A stretch of 64,000 nt of DNA from Auricularia sp. M13 (lineage: Eukaryota; Basidiomycota; Agaricomycetes; Auriculariales; Auriculariaceae). The notes below the pieces were generated by a model. The model did not search any database. It had not been told where the DNA came from and saw only the letters and a list, made by a program, of their open reading frames with translations. Below are positions 1-8,854 of the stretch, one piece after another. The position numbers and the translations under genes are program-made. Where the stretch lies: positions 3,720,001 through 3,784,000 of the forward strand of contig CM073199.1 of the NCBI GenBank assembly GCA_037042915.1, read 5' to 3'. Each line of letters starts with the position of its first letter. Position 1 is the stretch's first letter.

Positions 1-1
1 A

Positions 2-807
2 GACTGGGTCCAGTCGGCATCGTGCCGCGCATGGAGAGATGGGTTCTGTATGGTCGACGGGACCTTAGTACGGCTATATGAGAAGCCGGGATGGCACGGT
101 GAAGCGTACTTCTGCCGCAAGAGTAGCTACGCCCTGAATATACAGGTATTTTTTCCCTACATGGGGTACCTGTACTAAATTGTCCGTAGATAGTGAATTT
201 GCCCAATAGGATCATCATCGACTACGTTCTGGGCCACTGTGGCAGCGCACACGACTCCACTTGCTTTGCTGACAGCCGTGTTGCAAACGAGCACAACACT
301 CTGCTCCCAGACGGAGAGTGGATCTGGGCAGACTCGGCATATGCTACTCAAGTCTGGTGTGTTGTCCCTTACAAAGGCAACGCTGCCAAAGTCCAGGAGA
401 ACCGCACCTTCAACTTCCATCTCTCAAGCGTATGCCTGCAATTCTAGCCTAGATTTATCTTAACCCTCAAATAGATTCGAGTACGGAGTGAACATACGAT
501 GGGCCTCTTGAAGGGGCGGTTTTCCTCACTGAGAGATCTTCGACAGCAAATCAACAACGAGCGCGCGCACCGCATGGCGCTGGCCTGGATACGGTGCTGC
601 CTCATACTGCACAACATGATTCAGATCACCTCCGGCGGCAGTGAGGACGAGGACTTTGTAGCAGAAATGCTGAGACTTGGTGCCGATAACGACGGAGAAG
701 GCGAGGACCTCGTTGGTGAGGACATACCGATGCAGATTGCACGACTCTCAGCGGGACAACGGAAGCGCGAGGAGCTCAAGGCCGCACTCTTTCGCAGTCT
801 AGGATGA
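2..807 (+). CDS. PIF/Harbinger DDE transposase (5' end outside window)
   Basis: DDE-superfamily endonuclease (DDE_Tnp_4 type) that cuts and pastes its own element. Three exons are visible: 2-145, 190-429 and 475-807, with introns of 44-45 bp; the first intron uses the acceptor ending at 189, the only one that keeps the frame. The reading contains the first catalytic Asp in VDGT, a GSAHDS stretch, the second Asp in WADSAYA, and the Glu in RSEHTMGLLKGRF, followed by the usual helical C-terminus ending RRCL-like (IRCCLILHNM). The N-terminal helix-turn-helix region must lie upstream of base 1. The C-terminal tail is acidic and variable. No frameshift or stop was found in the visible part. Confidence 0.85.
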
Positions 808-886
808 TGATTAATGAGTGTGTATCTACTCGGTTGCGTTAATTAGGATGTTTTCTAGTCTATATACCCATCGCCGATCGTCAGCG

Positions 887-2382
887 TCAGAAACCCAGGC
901 CAGGATCGGGAGCACCAAAGTCTGCAAATGCTCCAGGGAAGTTCAGAGGGGCTGGTGCAGCCGAACGTTGTGCAAGCGCGATCTGCAACTCCATGCGCTT
1001 AAGCACCAGCTGGTGCTCACGATCCGCCTGAGCCTGACGTGCCTGATGCTCACGCTCTTTCTCAGCCCGCTGATCCTCAAGCTCCAATCGCATACGCTTG
1101 AGACGCATACCTTCCATCATTTCATCATGCTCAAAGCGACGCTTGGTCGAGAGACGCTCGGTGTCCGCAAGACGTGTCTCCCGGAGCACGTCAAGCGGGG
1201 TCTGCTTGTTCTTCTTCGATACCTGAGGCTGCAAGCCGGCAGCAGGCAGCACAGCCTGAACGGCAGATGGAGCGGCGGGTGTAGCAGGGTGGGCAGCGGG
1301 TGCGGAGCGGTGAACGGGGGGCAGCAGAGAGGTAGCACGGGCGGCAGCAGTCTTAGCGGCAGCAGTCTTAGTGGCAGCAGCAGCAGCGGAATCGTCTTCA
1401 TCCACATCCCAGCCCTCAAGACCACTAGACGACGAATTACGACGAGCAACGTGCTGCGCGGGCGGTGAGTAATTGCTGCCGCTGTCGTCGAACTCTTCAA
1501 AGCCACGGCCAACGGCGCCAGCAGACGCCGCATCCACGTCATCGTCGTCGGCCTGTGCAGTCTCAGCCTTATCCCGAGATGACAGTTCACTGTACATACC
1601 TGAGGATCTGCATCAAGTTCGGCGCGTTCCTCATCGCCGACATCGGCATCGGCGCCTGTATGACCTGGTGCGTTGAAGAGGGATGCTGCGGTTCCAGCGT
1701 GATCCGTGCCAGGCGTCGCCGAGCTGACGGCACAAGGTGCATAGTTGGGCAACTCGGACCAGAAGCCGTGGAGCTCATCCCACCATGGCCATTCTACACG
1801 GATACCCTCTGAGGCAAGCATGAGCTCCATAAAACATAGTATAATGACGAACACCCGCACCAATTTGGTTCAAAACCCCTGGGGTTTGCACGACGATACC
1901 GTTGCCTGTCTGTCCGAGTTCCTTGCGGTAATACTGGTAGTCCTTGCGCAGTCTATCCCGTTGCAGATATCAACACAGAATCATGGCAGAAAGAAAAGAA
2001 AAAATGCGCACCGTGCGAGACGCTGTCCAACGGCATCCGCAAACTTCTTCTTGCTGCTATCAAAGGCGGCCTTGTCCTCGGGATCGACGAAGATGGCCTC
2101 GGCGAGCGTAGTGTAGAGCAGCACCTTCGACTCCTTGGCAGTCTGCCGTCTTCGTCCGTCCTTCTTGGCGTCGCCCACCGCATCCGAAAAGAGCTTGATG
2201 CGGAAGCCAGGGTGTTCAGAAAGATAGCTGAGCAGCCGTTCCGTCAGGACGGGCCGTTTGGCCCATTCGACGCGCCCACGGTTGGCCGAGGCGGTGGGCG
2301 GATTGGCAGCGTCGTCCGCGGTTGCGCTGCTGTGCTGCGTTGCGGCCTTGGCGGCGGCTGCCTTGCCCTTGCGGGGCGGCAT
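887..2382 (-). CDS. Myb/SANT-like DNA-binding partner of the Harbinger transposase
   Basis: Harbinger elements need a second protein with a Myb/SANT-like domain that binds the element ends and brings the transposase to the nucleus. Here the N-terminus (ATG at 2382, MPPRKGKAAAAK) is a basic Ala-rich tail followed by a trihelix/SANT-like block of about 90 residues (VEWAKRPVLTERLLSYLSEH to KKKFADAVGQRL), continuing over an intron into RLRKDYQYYRKELGQTGNGI. Further exons give a WPWWDELHGFWSELP aromatic stretch, an acidic linker, and a long Arg/Glu/Gln-rich coiled coil (about residues 270-340) before the stop at 887. I see three introns; the third, near 1570-1605, would be unusually short, so that border is uncertain. 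Tail-to-tail with the transposase, 79 bp apart. Confidence 0.65.
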
Positions 2383-2499
2383 GGTGGTTGGAAGGAAGGA
2401 CTGGTCCTGACGTGGAGCCTGTGTGCCGATAGAAGCGGGCGAGAGGAAAAAAGAAAGTTAGAAAAGGGAGAAAAACGAAACGAGCCGACAGAAACGACT

Positions 2500-2644
2500 T
2501 GAACTCGTTTCTGCAAAAGCCGTTTCTCGGTCGTTTCCGGCCTTTTTTCGCGTGTTCCGGGGTCCCGTTTTTGCAGAAATGGACAAACAAAATGCTCTGA
2601 GAAACGGCGTAGAAACGGCCCAGAAACGCTACCGTGAAACCCCC
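2500..2644. repeat. Subterminal repeats and right end of the Harbinger element
   Basis: GAAACG and its complement CGTTTC recur about ten times between 2500 and 2640, in both orientations, ending with ACCGTGAAACCCCC directly before TAA at 2645-2647. Clustered short motifs in both orientations next to an end are the usual look of transposase-binding sites. The terminal inverted repeat partner is outside the window. Confidence 0.5.
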
Positions 2645-2682
2645 TAATGTCTTGCAGATGATACTGTACATTACAACCAAGT

Positions 2683-5600
2683 CTACGACATCTCCTCCTC
2701 GTCGTCCTCATGTAGGTCGTCCCGGTCGTCGGTGGCCTCCGCTATCCGGCGACACATCGCTTGGACGAATTTTTGTCGAGTCGTGGCGTCAGGGCCAACC
2801 AACTCCTTGGGCTTCAATCAACGGATGTGAGCAAACCAACAGAGAATATAGGACAAGCAGAAACTCACCAACTCCAACGACTCGATGCGCGAGAGCGCCG
2901 GCGCAAGAAGTCTCCGCAACGCATCCCCCATCCCATTCCCAGACGCCGCCCCATGCGTCGATATTTGCCCGAAACCCGCGAGCCGCCCCGCCGAGCTCGT
3001 GCCAAGCCCGAGTGATGTGTGCGCGAGCGCGGGCCAGTGCTGCAGGTGTTCGCATACGAGGAGCAGTAGGACCTCCAGCATATCTGCTTCTACGTCAGTA
3101 ACGAAGAAACCGAGACGGGGAAGCACGCACGCAAGGAGCTTAATATTCGACCATGCGCGGCCGTGTGCGCGCGCTCCAGTTCCTGCACGGCCAGCTCTCA
3201 TCTCCGAGGCAGGTCGAGCTCAGGTAGCAGCTCCGAGCCAGACGTAGACGCAATCTACGGCCGGGTTCGTCAGCAAGGGCCACTAAAGAAGACTAGATGA
3301 TAGGATGACGAACTTCATCGATCTCCTCCAGACTCAAGGAGTCCTTGTCGTCGAGCTTGACCGCCAGGTCGTACACTTCGGCGAGGCCATCCTCGACAGC
3401 AGCAACGGCCTCGTTCAGTGCAGTAATGGAATCGGATATCGTGGGACCCGATGCTACATCGCGGTCAGTCACATGCGGAATGAAGACCAAGCCCAGCCAA
3501 CTTGCCTAGCGCAGTAGGGTGCATGTCGGCCTATGAGCAGAACAGATAGTATGTCCTCGCCTGCACAAATAAATCAACAATGCCAGCGGAACTCCAACGA
3601 GAGAGGCTGACCTGTCCCGCTCCTGCTGGCCGCAGACAAATAGACGGTACACCACTTTCGGAGTAGCGCGACCGACTCGTATAACCGGACCTCGAAGATG
3701 GAGGCGTTGGTGCCATATCCTGTATCCGAGCACGTCAGAAAAGCACCGCGCACGATGTATCAAACGGTACGCACCGGGTGCGCGCCCCTTCGTCATCTCA
3801 TACTCCGCCTCGTCGGTCACGCGCGCGTCGATGTCGCCGTAGCGCGAGCTCAAGAAGCGACCAGCGACGGCGAGGATAGCAGCGTGAATGCCCCCGAAGC
3901 CTGCATAGCCGGACTGCAATTGATGCTGATCAGCAGGAGGGAGAACAGTGGCACGAGCTACTGACCAGTTCGGCAGGCGGAACTTAGGGGACGACGAAAG
4001 AGCAGACCGCGACAACCAGCTGGAGTGAGCCGAGTACCGCGAGCGTCACGCGCGGCGCGATGTCGCGCAAGATGGGCCAGGAACGTCTCGCGATGCGACA
4101 TCAAGAACGAGAGCGCCTACAAATCATATCAGCCGTCGTCAACAGAGGGCGACGCCGCCATACCTGCTTGGCGGCCGTAGCACTTGCAACGCCGCCACTT
4201 GCGAGCACACTATTGACAAGCTGCAGGGCGGGCACGAGCAGCTGGTGATAGCGAGCGACGACGGAGGGTAGGAACGATGTATCGTCTGTCTACTAGTCAG
4301 CAACAGTAACGAACACTGCGCACCCAGAATAGACTAACCGAGATACGCCTCGTCCGCCTCGGGTCGCGCATCCAAGAATTCGCAAGAAGCCAGAGTCGAA
4401 ATCGCGCGCGCCTTGAAGACCTCGTCCGCCCCAGCGCGCGTCTGCGCGAGCCGCACGAGCAGCGCCATCTTGGCCTCGTAAACGTACAGCGCGTTCAAGT
4501 CGTCTACAATAGCATCCATCAGCGCCCGAAGCCCAGCAGTCAAAGCAAGACAACAACGCACCAGGATCCGCAGCAAGAACCGAAAACAGCTCCTCCTCGC
4601 CATGCTTGATCTCCTGTACAAACGTCTGGAGGTATCCGCTCGTCGCCAGCGTATTCAGGACCTTGTGCCGCTTCTCCTTCCTGCTGAGCCGAACGAGCGC
4701 ATCGAGCAGCGAAAACGCAACAGTCTTCCAGACGGCCGCGCCGTCCACCGCGTTGCGACATACGATAGGAACGAACCGTTCGACGATGGAGTCGACGATG
4801 GCCAAGACGCCCGCCTCGGCATCGCCGTCGGACGCCTCGATGAGGTGCAAGAAATGGATGAGCGCGGCGTACACGTTCCCGCGCGCGATGCCGGCCAGCG
4901 CGAGCGCGCACTCGAACAGGCCGCGCGCGAGCGCCAGCAGGCGGTCGCTCGGAACGTCCGACGGACCATTCCTTAAGGCCGCAACGAGCGCGACGAGCGT
5001 CTGCGCCAGTGCCTCCTCGCCGGCGCCGCCACCGACTCCACCCGCCAGCGCAGCGCAGACAGCAAGCGACAGCTCGCACACGATGTCCTCGTCGACCAGC
5101 TTCCCTCCCCGCGCGAGCGCCACGCGCACGACGCGCGCCCACGCCTCGAAGCCGAGCGCCTTGGCGTGCTCCAGCTGCCGCCGTCAATTCTCCACGGCCG
5201 CGCGCTCCAGAACGTACTTCATCTCGCGCCGCGTCTGCTCCTTATTCCCGGGGTCGACGGTCGACAGCAGCGCCAGGAGCGAGTCGACGTCATAAATCGG
5301 GCACCCCGCGCCGTCGTCCCGCACGCAGCTCTCAAAGTCCAGCGCGCGCAGCGACTGCAGCTCCACGCCCTCCTCGGGGTTGATCGAGTCCACCCAGTGC
5401 ACACTGAGCGCGCGCAGCGCCTCGACCGCCAGCTCCCGCCGTGGTCCTCCTCGGCAAACAATATCGCGAGCAGACGCCTCGGCGCGGTCGTCGCAGCGGA
5501 CACATGCATCTCGAGCGCGACGAGCTCCGCGACCCACGCGCGCGCGCGCAGGAACGCCGTCGCGCCTCGTGCATCCACCGCGACGCTCGCGCCGTCCGCG

Positions 5601-7561
5601 AAGACCAGCAGCCCGTCGCTCTCGCCCTCGGGTTGCGGCGGCGGGCGCAGCGGCAGCGCGCGCAGGTGCCGCGCGCAGAAGTCCTCGCGCGTGCGCAGGT
5701 AGCGCAGCGTCGCCTCGCCCAGCCGCGCGTCCGCGCACAGGTTGCGCAGCAGCTTGTAGTACTTCTCCGCGAGCACCGGCAGCGTCGTCGCCAAAATCGG
5801 ATGTGTATGATGGTGGGTTGAGGCGGCGCCGTCGCGCGGCACGCCTTGCGAGAGCGCAGAGAGGATGACGTGCAGGCAGCCCGCGCGGCCCTTCGCGGCT
5901 GACGGGTCTTCCAGCCTGCCCTGCGCGTCGTACCCGAGCAAGAATCGCGCCACGGGGCCCTCCTGGAGCAGCAGCACCATCGTCGCCTCCTTAATGGCCG
6001 CGGTAAGGTCGAGCGGCACGCGCGGGTCGGGCTCAAGAACAACGCCCAATGCAGCGTCAGCGCCGCGCGCATCGCCGGCGTCTTCCACTCGGTCTTGCTG
6101 TTGAGCAGCCGGGTGCCGGTGTCGGCGACGAAGGTCTTGTCGTCGCAGAGCGAGGTGTCGTCCTCGGGGACGTCGAGCGCGAAGAGCACGGCGGTGAACA
6201 CGTAGGGCGTCATCTCGTCGTTGGTAGCGTGCGCGGCGAGCCACTCTATTTGCCGCGATATTTCGACGCCGGTGAGGTTGCGGGTGGCGGCGATGGCGAA
6301 GAGCACGTATCCGAGGATGTGCCGCTCGTCGCGCAGCCGTGCCAGTCGCAGAGTCAGAGTGCTGTGGGCGAGGCTGTATGGCGCTGAAATAAATGTCAGA
6401 ATCATCCCAAATAAAATTACAGCTTTTGCAGCAAAGCTTGTCAATAGCGGTTTTTTCTTCCCAATGAACTTTTATTCTGCGATCAATTGCAGCAGTCGAT
6501 GGGCCTGCTTCTGCACGTCGTCGAGGCGCGATAAGGGGTCGCCGAGGAGTCGCATAGCGTGTTCTGGTATGCACAACATGTTTGCGACCCCTCGGAAGAC
6601 CCTCCGCTGTGCGTTCGGCTGACGTTCATCTTGCCGGGGGGTCGCAACCGTGTTGTGCATACCAGAACACGCTATGCGACCCTTCAGCGACCCTTTGTCG
6701 CACCTCAACGACGTGCAGAAGCAGGCCCAACGACTGCTGCAATTGATCGCAGAATAAAAGTTCATTCTCCGTGGGATCGACGTCGCCCTTCCCCTCGGAA
6801 GACCCTCCGCTGCGCGTTCGGCTGACGTTCATCCTGCCGGGGGGGAGGGCGACATCGATCCCACGGAGAACCAGCCTGTTGCTTGCCCACGGGGACCGCA
6901 GAAAAAAAGTGACTTCCGAAAAAAAGTCGCCACTGACAAGCTTTACTGCAATCGCTGTAATTTGAGACTTACTCGTTGCGGCCGTTGTGGCGTTGGCGAG
7001 CGCATTGGCCACTGCGCCCATCGTCGCCGTGACATTGTCGATCTCGAGCAGGACCTTCTCCGCCAATCGCACGCGTTTGCCGCCGGGGAGGTCCAGCATC
7101 GTCGTCATGAGCGCTCCGCGGAACTGCTCGAGGTCGGGCTCGACGAAGAGGGTGAGCAGGCATTTGGCGGTGAGCAAGCGGGCGTCGTGGAACTGGACGA
7201 TGGCACGGGTCAGGCGGTCGTTGGGGTCGGCGTTGGGGTGCGTGGCCTCGATGTCCTTGAGCAGCCGGGCGCAGTAGTCGAGCTGGTCGGCGAGCGCGAG
7301 CGCGGCCTGCTGGAACTCGCCGTTGAGCAGCAGCCGCTGCCCGTTGTAGATTATTTTCCCTGCGGCATATAATTCAGCCCTAAATGTATGCGTACCAGGG
7401 CTGCTGGCGCGCACCAGACTCGACTTCCGCCCAAAGTCAAAGAGCGCGAGCAGCTGCGTCCGGTTTGCCTCGAGCGCGCGGTAGACCTCGTACTGGTCCA
7501 CGTGGCCCGCGCGGCCGAGGTCGTTCAGGACGTCGTAGAGCTCGCCGATGCCGGAGTCCAT
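2683..7561 (-). pseudogene. NUP192: Nucleoporin Nup192/NUP205, broken copy
   Basis: Nup192 (NUP205) is a large alpha-helical scaffold of the inner ring of the nuclear pore. Family signs by eye: N-terminus MDSGIGELYDVLNDLGRAG with the GKIIYNGQRLLLNGEF block; YLRTREDFCARHL; VENxRRQLEHAKALGFEAWARV; DPDDLNALYVYEAKMALLVRLAQTRAG; CEFLDARPEADEAYLDDTSFLPS with RYHQLL; and a tail ending in DDEEEMS. Exons read: 7561-6973, 6383-4562, 4503-4339, 4285-4164, then several short ones to the stop at 2683. Defects: about 500-700 residues of the centre are missing, joined near 6032 where the frame also changes; a one-base loss near 5436; in-frame TGA at 5184-5186; one-base gains near 4075 and 3988. About 1,300 codons remain, against about 1,680 (yeast) to 2,010 (human). 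A 550 bp MITE sits in intron 1. A functional copy must exist elsewhere if this reading is right; base errors could explain the one-base changes but not the central loss. Confidence 0.8.
6414..6963. mobile_element. MITE-like element inside Nup192 intron 1, with two hairpins
   Basis: The intron (6384-6972) has a normal donor (GTAAGT) and a normal branch site and acceptor (TCTGAC...TTTCAG), and between them an element with terminal inverted repeats of roughly 45 bp: AAATTACAGC...AAAGCTTGTCA at the left and its imperfect complement ending GCTGTAATTT at the right. Inside lie two inverted repeats in a row: a long one with arms about 6462-6594 and 6638-6765, and a short one with arms about 6767-6795 and 6840-6868. 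Both enclose the same 44-base loop (starting TCGGAAGACCCTCCGCTG). No target duplication was obvious. No open frame of its own. The insertion starts 9 bp behind the donor site, so splicing may still work. Confidence 0.7.
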
Positions 7562-7757
7562 GGCGGCGCGGCGTGCGGAACGGGAGCAGGTTGGGCGGAG
7601 TTTTAACCGCGCGTCAACCTTTTGTTCTCTTATTTTTCTGCTCCTCGAACGAGACGTGCACAGGCTCATTATTCCGCAGACTCGTGTGTGCTACATTCAG
7701 AAACAACCTTCTACACTATGGCAGGTCCAGTCGGCTATCATCATTCAGTCACTGCTA

Positions 7758-8300
7758 TCACTTCTTGTCACAGTGGTCCATGCTCATCAGCTTATTCTTC
7801 GCCTCTACGCCAACAGTCAGCGCCGTCTTTGTTACTCGCAGGGACATACATACCTTTGAGCTTATCACCGACTTCGCGGACAATAGGCCCGAGATGACCC
7901 AAGTCGCGGTCCTCTTCAAACGTATCCGCCCGGCCGAGCTCGCCGAACCTGTTCTCCGCATACGCGTCCTCCGCGCGTCCGACGTTCTGCTGCGTTTGCG
8001 ACGCGGGGACTGCTGGCTCTACTTCCTCATGTCAGTTCGTCGCGACTCGCAGTGGGACTTGGACGCCAGCTTACCTGTTGCCGATGTCGACTCCATGGGC
8101 TTGACGTCGTTCGCGGACGATTCGTAGCTGGGTGGCTGCTGCTGCTGGGCGTGCATGGCTTGGTTATGTGTAAGATGTCTTTCTTGGGCAATGAAGTTGC
8201 TCTTATACTGCTTTTCCTGGTACAGCCCGCGGCCGCACATGACGTGACGTCCAGCGCCGAGTCGGCGAGCAGCCTCGATAACGGCCGTCGGCGAGCTCAT
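7758..8300 (-). CDS. Small hydrophilic protein, not recognised
   Basis: Three exons on the minus strand give about 145 residues. Exon 1 runs from the ATG at 8300 (MSSPTAVIEAARRLGAGRHV) to a GTAAGC donor near 8075; the acceptor that restores the frame is GAAGTAG, giving TEPAVPASQTQQNVGRAEDA; the last intron (GTATGT to GGCGTAG) leads to the end KEAKNKLMSMDHCDKK. The protein has a basic N-terminus with a CGRGLYQEKQ stretch, a Gln/Pro/Ser linker and an acidic C-terminal part (FEEDRDLGHLGPIVREVGDKLKE). No signal peptide or membrane segment. All splice sites are canonical and the frame is open, so it looks real. It lies 196 bp upstream of, and in the same direction as, the Nup192 copy. Function unknown. 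Confidence 0.55.
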
Positions 8301-8722
8301 TCACCGGGCTCGCCTCATGATGTCACTTCACGTACATACTCCCCCCGCAGCGCCGATGAGTCCAGTATCGTCGCGCGGGCTCCCAGGCGGTCATCCAGTC
8401 ACAGGCGCGGTCTGTACTCAGGCTGTAACACCGGACCGCGCGCGAAGGATAGCCCAGTCAGAGCTACATTTATACCCTCAACTGATAATTCACCAGTTTT
8501 CCTCCGGTGGTCTGTTCAGGAAGCACTGCACACCCGCGTGCCATGCAGAACAGGGAAGCAGTACCCTGACACATCAGGAAAACGTCGCTCCGCTCATGTG
8601 CGCGATGGACGCTCTATAGCGAGCCGTGCGCAGGACCTATCCCCCCCTGTTTATAGCGGACAGCCATCGCTCTGGTGCGGCCATTTGCGCACTGGCTCTT
8701 GATACGTCAGCTCCTTGCCGCA
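8301..8722. other. Intergenic, no gene seen
   Basis: Between the start of the small gene at 8300 and the proposed Helitron end at 8723. Open frames here are short, overlap each other and show no recognisable protein. It should hold the promoter of the small minus-strand gene; no clear TATA box was found. Confidence 0.5.
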
Positions 8723-8767
8723 CTAGAATCCACACTTTTGCACCCCATGGTCTTCATATGTGCAAAA
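8723..8767 (-). other. Helitron 3' end: hairpin plus CTAG
   Basis: Plus-strand TTTTGCAC (8736-8743) and GTGCAAAA (8760-8767) form a perfect 8 bp stem around a 16-base loop. Read on the minus strand it is followed by nine bases and CTAG, then the host T. Spacing and order fit the Helitron terminator of rolling-circle transposition. Confidence 0.6.
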
Positions 8768-8854
8768 AAACAAGACCGTCGCTGCGCGCTGCGCGCTTCG
8801 CCTGCGGCCAACGGGCACTACAAAAATCGAAATAAGGGCAACTGTAGGTAACAT

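Larger units (their letters stand above)
1..2644. mobile_element. PIF/Harbinger-type DNA transposon, left end outside window
   Basis: The two genes typical of PIF/Harbinger elements lie tail to tail: a DDE transposase on the plus strand ending at 807 and a Myb/SANT-like DNA-binding protein on the minus strand from 2382 to 887. Right of the second gene is a non-coding strip with many copies of GAAACG/CGTTTC, as expected of subterminal transposase-binding sites. The proposed right end is 2644, followed by TAA (2645-2647), a match to the TWA target site of this superfamily. The left end and its target copy are outside the window, so the duplication cannot be confirmed. Both genes read open, so the element may be active or only recently silent. 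Confidence 0.75.

Noticed and set aside
5219-6574. 451-codon minus-strand open frame
   Set aside because: It is partly MITE, partly out-of-frame Nup192 and partly in-frame Nup192; only the exon reading described for the gene makes family sense.
6626-7669. 347-codon minus-strand frame
   Set aside because: Nup192 exon 1 read on through the donor site into the MITE; not a protein.
8317-8619. 100-codon plus-strand frame upstream of the small gene
   Set aside because: Overlaps other frames of equal length, no splice or motif support.
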